Below are positions 1-6,338 of a stretch of 6,338 nucleotides of DNA, piece after piece. The notes beneath the pieces are model-generated. The model saw only the letters and a program-made list of their open reading frames with translations. It had not been told where the DNA came from and ran no database searches. Location of the stretch: positions 1 through 6,338 of the forward strand of contig NVSZ01000113.1 in NCBI GenBank assembly GCA_002732845.1, written 5' to 3'. How positions within the stretch are numbered: position 1 is the stretch's first letter; every line of letters starts with the position of its first letter. A program made the position numbers and the translations under genes. The DNA is from Rhodospirillaceae bacterium. Its GTDB lineage: Bacteria > Pseudomonadota > Alphaproteobacteria > Rhodospirillales > Magnetovibrionaceae.

Positions 1-25
1 TATTTGCTATAGCAAATAGCTTTTT
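1..25 (+). terminator. Palindromic hairpin plus T-run beyond the cox1 3' end
   Basis: Bases 1-18 (TATTTGCTATAGCAAATA) are a perfect palindrome: 7-bp arms around TATA. Bases 19-20 (GC) would extend it if the unseen bases before the window are GC. On the plus strand the hairpin is followed by five T (21-25), the form of an intrinsic terminator, which would suit a plus-strand gene converging from the left. On the minus strand it lies about 30 bases beyond the cox1 stop and could mark the cox1 transcript 3' end. The palindrome is seen directly; the terminator role is inferred. Confidence 0.4.
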
Positions 26-48
26 ACCATTAAAAATGTTCAAAAATA

Positions 49-1656
<1,608 letters not shown>

Positions 1657-1667
1657 TTATTCTTTTA

Positions 1668-1699
1668 TAAGATTTTTTAAAAATATTAAAAAATACTTA
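1668..1699 (-). promoter_or_regulatory. Strong AT hairpin in the cox1 leader
   Basis: TAAG (1668-1671) pairs with CTTA (1696-1699), and ATTTTTTAA (1672-1680) pairs with TTAAAAAAT (1686-1694). A single base (1695) is bulged and the loop is 5 bases (1681-1685), giving 13 pairs in total, mostly A-T. The hairpin ends one base before the AAAAGA element (1661-1666, minus strand) and 14 bases before the cox1 start codon. It could shape access to the start site, mark a processed 5' end, or be a chance product of AT richness. The pairing is seen; the role is inferred. Confidence 0.35.
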
Positions 1700-1789
1700 C
1701 CTTCTAAATATTATAGTTTCAATGGTTTTGTAAACCAATAAAACGCTTTATTTTTTACTTATTTTAAAAATTCAAATGTACTACAGTAA

Positions 1790-1840
1790 TTTCTTCTTAT
1801 GGATTGCTTCTTCAGTTCAATCTATCTTTGGAGGAAGAAA
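1790..1840. repeat. Nested inverted repeats, domain 1 of the rpl20-cox1 spacer
   Basis: TTTCTTC (1790-1796) is complementary to GAAGAAA (1834-1840). Inside it, GATTG (1802-1806) is complementary to CAATC (1818-1822) around an 11-base loop. Together they would form a two-helix stem with an internal loop. No known RNA family is recognisable: the loop reads GAACTGAAG on the minus strand, faintly like a 5S rRNA segment, but the folding is wrong for 5S. Confidence 0.25.
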
Positions 1841-1869
1841 CATATAATATGTATATATATTATATTCTT

Positions 1870-1956
1870 GAAAGAAGGTTGGTGTTTAATTAATTAAATC
1901 TACTTACTTTAATATATAATATAATATGAATTGAGTAAATAGATCGTACCTCTTTC
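1870..1956 (-). other. Long two-helix hairpin downstream of rpl20
   Basis: Outer helix: 1870-1879 pairs with 1948-1956 over 9 pairs with one bulged A (1876). Inner helix: 1898-1908 pairs with 1934-1944. Read on the minus strand, the inner helix is 11 uninterrupted pairs including one G-U; on the plus strand the same position is a C-A mismatch. That favours an RNA made from the strand of the flanking genes. It begins 32 bases beyond the rpl20 stop. Possible roles are a 3' end-forming or processing structure for the rpl35-rpl20 transcript, or a small structured RNA of unknown type. Confidence 0.35.
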
Positions 1957-1988
1957 TACTATTTTTTTATAAACGAATTATTCTTTTT

Positions 1989-2336
1989 TTATTTCAATTG
2001 GTTTTTCGCTAACGAAACAAGTGAAAAAAAAGAAAGGGGCTCATGCACAGCCATCTCAGCTAACATTTTTCTATTCAAGTAAATGCCTTGATTTTTTAAA
2101 ATAAACATAAATTTAGAATAATTTAAATTATGTTCTCTTGTTGCGGCATTAATTCGTTGGATCCAGATTGATCGATGTTCGTTTCTTTTTTTACGCCTAT
2201 GTTCCGTTGCATATTGCCACCCTTTTTCTAAACGCTGAATCGTCATACGTCGAATACCTTTAGATATTCCAAAATATCCTTTGTTTTTTGACTCTTTGTA
2301 TGCCGTTTTTTTTCCACTTGATGTTATTCGTATCAT
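1989..2336 (-). CDS. rpl20: Large-subunit ribosomal protein bL20m
   Basis: Mitochondrial version of bacterial L20 (rplT), a protein that binds 23S-type rRNA early in large-subunit assembly. The product is 115 residues, very close to the usual bacterial length of about 117-119, so it is complete. The basic N-terminus carries the lysine- and arginine-rich extension that threads into rRNA. The family core is clear: HRSIWIQRINAATREHNLNY at about residues 54-73, followed by LNRKMLAEMAVHEP, matching the bacterial pattern of FRSLWIxRINAA and LxRKxLAxLAVxDP. The start is the first ATG that keeps the N-terminal domain. AGAAAAG lies 13 bases upstream (2350-2356, minus), a weak ribosome-binding candidate. 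It follows rpl35 by 48 bases, the same order as bacterial rpmI-rplT. The stop is TAA. Confidence 0.93.
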   Translation of the reverse strand: MIRITSSGKKTAYKESKNKGYFGISKGIRRMTIQRLEKGWQYATEHRRKKRNEHRSIWIQRINAATREHNLNYSKFMFILKNQGIYLNRKMLAEMAVHEPLSFFSLVSLAKNQLK

Positions 2337-2384
2337 ATTAATATAATATCTTTTCTATACATTTTTTAATTTTTTTTTAATAAT

Positions 2385-2585
2385 TTAATTCAGATAGGGT
2401 AACATCTGCTTAATGCTTGATTCATTCGAACGAGAAATTATAACTTGGTTCCTTAGTGGCCTCTTACAGGACATTGCTTTTTTCCGAAGTTTATGAGTTC
2501 TATTCGCTTGTGCGCGTTTAATCCCTAAATGTTTTGACATTGAAAATCTTTTTTGAGCAGCTTTTTTAGTCTTAAGTTTAGTCAT
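2385..2585 (-). CDS. rpl35: Large-subunit ribosomal protein bL35m
   Basis: A 66-residue basic protein matching bacterial L35 (rpmI) in length and pattern. The N-terminus TKLKTKKAAQKRF corresponds to the family MPKMKTxxAAxKRF, and the C-terminus RPLRNQ...SSIKQMLPYLN corresponds to LRKxxxVxxxDxxxIKxMLPY. The start at 2585 is chosen because it begins exactly where bacterial L35 does. Longer in-frame starts at 2600, 2624 and 2684 exist, but they add residues foreign to the family, and the longest would run antisense into sdhC. GAAGG lies 8 bases before the chosen start. The gene precedes rpl20 on the same strand, as in the bacterial infC-rpmI-rplT operon, with infC absent. L35 is nuclear-encoded or not recognised in nearly all eukaryotes, so this mtDNA copy is notable. 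Motifs and neighbour agree, so the call is firm despite the small size. Confidence 0.88.
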   Translation of the reverse strand: MTKLKTKKAAQKRFSMSKHLGIKRAQANRTHKLRKKAMSCKRPLRNQVIISRSNESSIKQMLPYLN

Positions 2586-2593
2586 TTCCTTAG

Positions 2594-2598
2594 CCTTC
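2594..2598 (-). promoter_or_regulatory. Shine-Dalgarno-like site of rpl35
   Basis: GAAGG on the minus strand, 8 bases before the ATG at 2585. It supports the short, family-like start over the upstream in-frame ATGs. Confidence 0.4.
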
Positions 2599-2636
2599 AT
2601 TTTTTTACATCGTTGAAATTTCATTTCACAAATTTT

Positions 2637-2642
2637 AAAAGG
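2637..2642 (+). promoter_or_regulatory. Shine-Dalgarno-like AAAAGG of sdhC
   Basis: AAAAGG, 9 bases before the ATG at 2652. It favours that ATG over an in-frame TTG at 2553, which would add 33 residues not found in SdhC and would run through rpl35 on the other strand. Confidence 0.5.
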
Positions 2643-2651
2643 TACAAAATC

Positions 2652-3044
2652 ATGTCTAAAATAAACAGACCTATGTCCCCCCATTTAACAATATATAAAC
2701 CACAATTAACGGCAGTCTTATCTATATTTCATAGAATTACAGGGACTTTCTTATCCATTGTAGCCTATGCTTTTTTATTTTTAAATGGATTTTTTGACTT
2801 ACATTTGCACAATTACTCTATATATAATATAGCTTACTTCTTAAATTTTTCATCGCATTGGTTTTTATTAAGTCTACTTTTTTTAATACTTTTATCCATA
2901 TATTATCATTTTATAAATGGAATAAGGCATCTGCTATGGGATACAGGTAGAGCTTTAGAAATTAAAAATGTATACCTGTCAGGCTATGCCATGCTTTTAA
3001 TAAGTTTTTTTGCTACAATTGGGACTTGGATGTTACTTATATAA
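2652..3044 (+). CDS. sdhC: Succinate dehydrogenase cytochrome b556 subunit (SdhC)
   Basis: Larger membrane anchor of complex II (called sdh3 in plants). With SdhD it binds heme b and forms the ubiquinone site fed by the SdhB iron-sulfur chain. The product is 130 residues, the normal family size, with three membrane segments at about residues 29-49, 68-88 and 107-128. The N-terminal signature RPMSPHLTIYKP (6-17) is followed by SIFHRITG, with Ser24 and Arg28 at the quinone-site positions. HFINGIRHLLWDTG (86-99) supplies His86, the expected heme b ligand. The ATG at 2652 is chosen because the family N-terminus begins there and AAAAGG precedes it by 9 bases. It heads the sdhC-sdhD-sdhB series, with sdhD 18 bases downstream. 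Confidence 0.95.
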   Translation: MSKINRPMSPHLTIYKPQLTAVLSIFHRITGTFLSIVAYAFLFLNGFFDLHLHNYSIYNIAYFLNFSSHWFLLSLLFLILLSIYYHFINGIRHLLWDTGRALEIKNVYLSGYAMLLISFFATIGTWMLLI

Positions 3045-3062
3045 TTTAGAAAAGTTTACCTT

Positions 3063-3407
3063 ATGAATCAACGAGAATCATTATATTGGTGGTCACAACG
3101 ATTGTTTTCTATCGCTTTAATTCCTTTAACTATTTGTATCTTATTTTTATTAGTTTGGTTAGTACCTACACATTCATTTTCTACAATTTCTATAATATCA
3201 ACAGTTCTTAAAAATGGTTATTTTTATTTAATATTATTAACTGGAGTTGTAGTCTCGTTACATATTCGATTAGGTATTGAAGAAATTATTGAAGATTATA
3301 TACATGATGAAAAAATAAAGCTAATCTGTTCTATTTGCTTAAAAGTTTTAGCAATTAAAATGATTCATGATTTATATTTATGGTCAATACATGCTTATTT
3401 AATATAA
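3063..3407 (+). CDS. sdhD: Succinate dehydrogenase membrane anchor subunit (SdhD)
   Basis: Smaller membrane anchor of complex II (called sdh4 in plants), partner of SdhC in heme b and ubiquinone binding. The 114-residue product has three membrane segments at about residues 14-34, 54-72 and 86-110. The diagnostic stretch HIRLGIEEIIEDYIH (67-81) contains His67, expected as a heme b ligand, and the Asp78-Tyr79 pair of the quinone pocket. SdhD is poorly conserved in general, so this motif and the position between sdhC and sdhB carry the call. AAAAG (3050-3054) lies 8 bases before the start. The 18-base gap after sdhC suggests co-transcription. The stop is TAA. Confidence 0.93.
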   Translation: MNQRESLYWWSQRLFSIALIPLTICILFLLVWLVPTHSFSTISIISTVLKNGYFYLILLTGVVVSLHIRLGIEEIIEDYIHDEKIKLICSICLKVLAIKMIHDLYLWSIHAYLI

Positions 3408-3425
3408 TTTAAAATTTTTATCTTC

Positions 3426-3431
3426 AAAAGG
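3426..3431 (+). promoter_or_regulatory. Shine-Dalgarno-like AAAAGG of sdhB
   Basis: AAAAGG, 11 bases before the sdhB ATG at 3443, inside the 35-base sdhD-sdhB spacer. It is the same hexamer found before sdhC, nad4L and nad5. Confidence 0.45.
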
Positions 3432-3442
3432 TTATAAATCAC

Positions 3443-4180
3443 ATGATAAAAAGAAATGAAAAAAAAGAACCACAGTTGAAACAATTTAAAATTTATAGAT
3501 GGGATCCTGAACAAAATCAAAAACCTTATCTAGAGACTTATGAGCTTGATTTGAACGTATGTGGACCGATGGTATTAGATGCTTTAATCAAAATTAAAAA
3601 TGAAGTGGATACAACTTTAACATTTAGACGTTCTTGTAGAGAAGGGATCTGTGGAAGTTGTTCAATGAACATAGATGGTGAAAATACTTTAGCTTGTCTT
3701 AAAGCAATTCCTAAGAATGATCTTTCTCCTGTTGTAATATACCCATTACCTCATATGTATGTTATAAAAGATTTAGTACCTGATATGACTCATTTTTATG
3801 CGCAACATAAATCTATTGAGCCATGGTTAAAAAAAAAATCGGATAAAATTCACAATAAAGAAAATATACAATCAGTTGAAGAAAGAAGTAAGTTAGATGG
3901 TTTATATGAATGTGTCTTGTGTGCTTGTTGCTCCACAAGTTGTCCAAGCTATTGGTGGAATAGTGAAAAATACTTAGGTCCTGCTGTATTACTGCAAGCT
4001 TACCGATGGATCGTTGATAGTCGTGATGAATTCTCTAAAGAAAGGTTAAATAATCTAGAAGATCCTTTTAAATTATATAGATGTCATACTATTATGAATT
4101 GCGCAAAGACATGCCCAAAACATCTCAACCCTGGAAAAGCTATTTCAATGATCAAAAAAAGTTTATCTCCTATTATATAA
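3443..4180 (+). CDS. sdhB: Succinate dehydrogenase iron-sulfur subunit (SdhB)
   Basis: Electron-transfer subunit of complex II. It carries electrons from the SdhA flavin to ubiquinone at the SdhC/D membrane anchor, through three iron-sulfur clusters. The 245-residue product is full length. The N-terminal ferredoxin-like domain holds the [2Fe-2S] ligands Cys65, Cys70, Cys73 and Cys85 ([10 protein letters not shown] then LAC). The C-terminal domain holds Cys157, Cys160, Cys163 and Cys167 ([16 protein letters not shown]) and Cys214, Cys220 and Cys224 ([17 protein letters not shown]) for the [4Fe-4S] and [3Fe-4S] clusters. All expected ligands are present. No presequence is seen, as expected for a mitochondrion-encoded protein. 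In bacteria sdhA lies between sdhD and sdhB; here sdhB follows sdhD after 35 bases, so SdhA must be supplied from elsewhere, presumably the nucleus. The stop codon lies in a 10-bp hairpin. Confidence 0.98.
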   Translation: MIKRNEKKEPQLKQFKIYRWDPEQNQKPYLETYELDLNVCGPMVLDALIKIKNEVDTTLTFRRSCREGICGSCSMNIDGENTLACLKAIPKNDLSPVVIYPLPHMYVIKDLVPDMTHFYAQHKSIEPWLKKKSDKIHNKENIQSVEERSKLDGLYECVLCACCSTSCPSYWWNSEKYLGPAVLLQAYRWIVDSRDEFSKERLNNLEDPFKLYRCHTIMNCAKTCPKHLNPGKAISMIKKSLSPII

Positions 4181-4207
4181 AAGGAATCATTATAACAATT
4201 CCTTTTA
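4178..4207 (+). promoter_or_regulatory. Hairpin overlapping the sdhB stop codon
   Basis: TAAAAGGAAT (4178-4187) pairs perfectly with ATTCCTTTTA (4198-4207), 10 bp around a 10-base loop. The first three bases are the sdhB stop codon. The right arm TTCCTTTT (4199-4206) is also complementary to AAAAGGAA (4257-4264), which contains the nad4L Shine-Dalgarno-like site. Two exclusive folds are therefore possible. It lies between two same-strand genes, so it may be a processing or stabilising element or a translational switch rather than a terminator. Only the complementarity is seen. Confidence 0.5.
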
Positions 4208-4256
4208 ATATGATATTATTGTAATGTAGGTAATAAAACTTGAAATATTAAAACAA

Positions 4257-4262
4257 AAAAGG
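4257..4262 (+). promoter_or_regulatory. Shine-Dalgarno-like AAAAGG of nad4L
   Basis: AAAAGG, 9 bases before the nad4L ATG at 4272. The site with its flank (AAAAGGAA) repeats the left arm of the hairpin at the sdhB stop codon. Confidence 0.5.
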
Positions 4263-4271
4263 AAAAAGCCC

Positions 4272-4580
4272 ATGGCTATTGATCTAATAAGCTACCTAGG
4301 AGTAGCTATTATCTTGTTTTTATTAGGTATATCTGGTATTTTTTTAAATAGGAAAAATATTATAGTCATGCTCATGTCAATAGAACTAATGTTACTTGCT
4401 GTTAATATAAATTTAATCGTCTTTTCAGTTTATTTAGATGATTTAATAGGACAAGTTTTTGCTTTATTTGTTCTAACAGTCGCAGCTGCGGAATCCGCAA
4501 TTGGGTTGGCCATTCTTGTGGTATATTACAGAGTTAGAGGTACCATTGCTGTTGAGTTTGTGAATTTAATGAAAGGTTAA
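4272..4580 (+). CDS. nad4L: NADH dehydrogenase subunit 4L
   Basis: NuoK homologue, a small three-helix subunit of the complex I membrane arm that forms part of the proton path. The 102-residue product has the family's usual length. [12 protein letters not shown] places Glu38, and [15 protein letters not shown] places Glu74; these correspond to the paired membrane glutamates of bacterial NuoK (Glu36 and Glu72 in E. coli), with the same 36-residue spacing. The C-terminus [14 protein letters not shown] closely resembles plant and algal Nad4L. AAAAGG lies 9 bases before the ATG. nad5 follows after 84 bases, as nuoK-nuoL in bacteria. The TAA stop lies inside a hairpin. Confidence 0.97.
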   Translation: MAIDLISYLGVAIILFLLGISGIFLNRKNIIVMLMSIELMLLAVNINLIVFSVYLDDLIGQVFALFVLTVAAAESAIGLAILVVYYRVRGTIAVEFVNLMKG

Positions 4581-4600
4581 TTTTACCCTTTAACCTTTTA
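4570..4600 (+). promoter_or_regulatory. Hairpin overlapping the nad4L stop codon
   Basis: AAAGGTTAA (4572-4580) pairs perfectly with TTAACCTTT (4590-4598) around a 9-base loop. A G-T wobble (4571-4599) and a T-A pair (4570-4600) extend it to 11 pairs. The nad4L stop codon (4578-4580) lies in the left arm. The right arm AACCTTTT (4592-4599) is also complementary to AAAAGGTT (4649-4656), which contains the nad5 Shine-Dalgarno-like site. It parallels the arrangement at the sdhB stop codon. Confidence 0.5.
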
Positions 4601-4648
4601 ATCGTATTCAAAATATAAAAATATATTTGAGAAATCATTTCAAAAAAG

Positions 4649-4654
4649 AAAAGG
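4649..4654 (+). promoter_or_regulatory. Shine-Dalgarno-like AAAAGG of nad5
   Basis: AAAAGG, 10 bases before the nad5 ATG at 4665. The extended form AAAAGGTT matches the left arm of the hairpin at the nad4L stop codon. Confidence 0.5.
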
Positions 4655-4664
4655 TTCTGAAGTA

Positions 4665-6338
4665 ATGTATCTCACCCTAGTATTATTGCCCTTAATAGGA
4701 GCATTTACAGCTGGCTTTTTTGGAAGATATATTGGTCCTAAAGGAGCACAAATAATCACAACGACATGCACTGGAAGTTCTGCATTATTATCATTTGTTA
4801 TTTTTTATGAAGTAGCATTATGCGAAAGTCCTTGCTATTTAACATTGTTTCCTTGGATCGAATCTGAGCTTTTTTATGCATCATGGGGATTTTTATTTGA
4901 CTCATTAACTGCTGTCATGTTAATTGTTGTCACATTTGTATCAACTATGGTTCATTTATACTCTATTGGATATATGGCACAAGATCCTCATCTCCCTAGA
5001 TTTATGGCTTATTTATCTTTATTTACATTTTTTATGCTAATGCTAGTGACAGGGGATAATTTTCTTCAAATGTTTTTAGGTTGGGAAGGTGTAGGCTTGT
5101 CTTCTTATTTGTTGATTAATTTTTGGTTTACACGTATTCAAGCAAATAAAGCCGCGATTAAAGCCATGGTTGTGAATAGAGTTGGTGATTTTGGCTTAGC
5201 CTTAGGTATTATGGCTATTTTTGGTCTTTTCCAAGCTATTGACTTTGCGACTGTTTTTTCTACAGCATCTTTTTTTGCTGGGAAAAGTTTTCTTTTTTTA
5301 AATCAAGAATTAGATGCTCTAACGGTGATTTCTCTTTTATTATTTATAGGAGCTATTGGTAAATCCGCACAAATAGGGCTTCATACTTGGTTACCAGATG
5401 CTATGGAAGGTCCTACGCCTGTTTCGGCCTTAATTCATGCAGCAACAATGGTAACTGCAGGTGTTTTTATGATAATTAGATGTTCTCCCCTTTTTGAATG
5501 GGCCCCCGATGCTTTAGTTATAATCACTTTTGTAGGAGCTTTGACGGCTTTTTTTGCGGCAACAACAGGAGTCCTTCAAAATGATTTAAAAAGAGTGATC
5601 GCATATTCTACATGTAGTCAATTAGGATATATGGTATTTGCTTGTGGTATTTCAAACTATCAAGTTAGTATTTTTCATTTAGCAAATCATGCTTTTTTTA
5701 AAGCACTACTTTTCTTAAGTGCCGGATGTGTCATTCATGCTTTAGCCGATGAACAAGATATGAGAAAAATGGGAGGTTTAATCACAGTACTTCCTTTTAC
5801 ATATACTATGATGCTTATTGGATCTCTTTCTTTAATGGGATTTCCTTTCTTAGCAGGGTTTTACTCAAAAGATGTAATTTTAGAATTGGCTTTTGCAAAA
5901 TTCACTTTAGAAGGAAGCTTTGCTCATTGGTTGGGAAGTATATCCGCTTTTTTTACTTCTTTTTATTCTTTTAGACTACTTTATTTGACTTTTCTAACTA
6001 ATACTAATTCATATAAGTATCGTTTTGAACAAGCTCATGAGGCTCCTTTCATAATGGCATTGCCATTGATGATATTGGCTGTTGGTAGTATTTTTATTGG
6101 GTATTTTACTAAAGATATGTTTATAGGGCTTGGTACAAGTTTTTGGGGAAATTCTTTGTTTATTCTTCCGGAACATGCGACTATATTAGATTCGGAATTT
6201 TTACCTATATGGATAAAATGGGTTCCTACTTTTTGCAGTATAGGTGGTGCTATTATTGCTTTTATAGGTTATCATTGGTATGCTAAATTCCTTTCGTCAA
6301 TAAAACAAACAAGCTTTGGCAGAAAAATATATATATTT
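4665..6338 (+). CDS. nad5: NADH dehydrogenase subunit 5, 3' end beyond the window
   Basis: NuoL homologue, the distal antiporter-like, proton-pumping subunit of the complex I membrane arm. The frame is open for 558 codons from the ATG at 4665 to the window edge. Family members run to roughly 640-670 residues, so perhaps the last 80-110 residues are missing. Key antiporter features are present: Glu141 in [13 protein letters not shown], Lys233 in IGKSAQ, His240 in [13 protein letters not shown], and His258 in [12 protein letters not shown]. The [16 protein letters not shown] and [18 protein letters not shown] blocks follow. The N-terminus ([21 protein letters not shown]) is typical of Nad5 and fixes the start, supported by AAAAGG 10 bases upstream. 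No intron, frameshift or internal stop was seen. The 84-base gap after nad4L and shared strand suggest co-transcription. Confidence 0.97.
   Translation, partial: MYLTLVLLPLIGAFTAGFFGRYIGPKGAQIITTTCTGSSALLSFVIFYEVALCESPCYLTLFPWIESELFYASWGFLFDSLTAVMLIVVTFVSTMVHLYSIGYMAQDPHLPRFMAYLSLFTFFMLMLVTGDNFLQMFLGWEGVGLSSYLLINFWFTRIQANKAAIKAMVVNRVGDFGLALGIMAIFGLFQAIDFATVFSTASFFAGKSFLFLNQELDALTVISLLLFIGAIGKSAQIGLHTWLPDAMEGPTPVSALIHAATMVTAGVFMIIRCSPLFEWAPDALVIITFVGALTAFFAATTGVLQNDLKRVIAYSTCSQLGYMVFACGISNYQVSIFHLANHAFFKALLFLSAGCVIHALADEQDMRKMGGLITVLPFTYTMMLIGSLSLMGFPFLAGFYSKDVILELAFAKFTLEGSFAHWLGSISAFFTSFYSFRLLYLTFLTNTNSYKYRFEQAHEAPFIMALPLMILAVGSIFIGYFTKDMFIGLGTSFWGNSLFILPEHATILDSEFLPIWIKWVPTFCSIGGAIIAFIGYHWYAKFLSSIKQTSFGRKIYIF

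Larger units (their letters stand above)
2586..2651. promoter_or_regulatory. Divergent spacer between rpl35 and sdhC
   Basis: These 66 bases separate the two outward-reading gene groups, so minus-strand (rpl35-rpl20) and plus-strand (sdhC onward) transcription may both start here. Both ribosome-binding candidates lie inside. A short inverted repeat, TGAAAT (2614-2619) with ATTTCA (2623-2628), sits near the middle around a 3-base loop. I see no convincing promoter consensus on either strand. The regulatory role is inferred from gene orientation only. Confidence 0.4.

Noticed and set aside
1710..1738. Minus-strand TTGGTT, 17 bases, TATAAT before cox1, like a sigma70 promoter
   Set aside because: The -35 part is weak, and TATAAT-like hexamers are expected by chance in such AT-rich DNA.
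1801..1823. Minus-strand GAACTGAAGAAG resembling part of 5S rRNA
   Set aside because: The segment sits in a hairpin loop with different topology from 5S loop C, and the other conserved 5S blocks are absent.
1811..1840. GTTCAATC resembling a tRNA T-loop
   Set aside because: The flanking bases do not form a 5-bp T-stem, and no acceptor, D or anticodon arms can be found at proper distances.
1829..1845. GGAGGAAGAAAC resembling the conserved 5' block of RNase P RNA
   Set aside because: It does not match GAGGAAAGTC, and no partner block like ACAGAAA is found downstream on the same strand.
1841..1866. Alternating A/T run as a replication origin
   Set aside because: Simple AT repeats are common in mitochondrial spacers and nothing else in the window points to an origin.
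2553..2651. In-frame 33-codon extension of sdhC from a TTG
   Set aside because: SdhC proteins begin near the ATG at 2652, which has AAAAGG at good spacing, and the extension runs through rpl35 on the other strand.
2586..2684. Longer in-frame N-terminus of rpl35
   Set aside because: Bacterial L35 starts at the residue encoded at 2585, and the extra residues have no family resemblance.

Overview
This window is part of a gene-dense, AT-rich mitochondrial genome from a protist or alga. Evidence: it encodes cox1, nad4L, nad5 and three succinate dehydrogenase subunits; genes are separated by short AT-rich spacers; no introns are visible. All seven complete genes end in TAA, and every tryptophan codon I checked is TGG, so nothing demands a non-standard code. 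The gene set (sdhB, sdhC and sdhD plus bacterial-type rpl20 and rpl35) is unusually ancestral. sdhC, sdhD, sdhB and rpl20 are known from jakobid and red algal mtDNA. rpl35 is very rare in mtDNA; from memory it is reported from the jakobid Andalucia and perhaps very few others. I cannot assign the lineage from this window alone. A jakobid-like or other deep-branching, gene-rich protist is my best guess.

Layout. The left part is read on the minus strand: rpl35, then rpl20, then a 335-base spacer, then cox1, with a perfect palindrome beyond the cox1 stop. The right part is read on the plus strand: sdhC, sdhD, sdhB, nad4L and nad5, the last cut by the window end. The two transcription directions diverge from a 66-base spacer between rpl35 and sdhC.

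Three bacterial gene orders survive: rpl35-rpl20 (rpmI-rplT), sdhC-sdhD-sdhB (sdhCDAB without sdhA) and nad4L-nad5 (nuoK-nuoL). Products belong to complex I (nad4L, nad5), complex II (sdhB, C, D), complex IV (cox1) and the mitochondrial large ribosomal subunit (rpl20, rpl35).

Beyond the genes, an AAAAGG Shine-Dalgarno-like element lies 9-11 bases before the starts of sdhC, sdhB, nad4L and nad5, with weaker versions before the others. The sdhB-nad4L and nad4L-nad5 spacers each carry a perfect hairpin that includes the upstream stop codon. The right arm of each hairpin could instead pair over 8 bases with the downstream Shine-Dalgarno-like site. The rpl20-cox1 spacer holds several strong inverted repeats but no RNA gene I can recognise.
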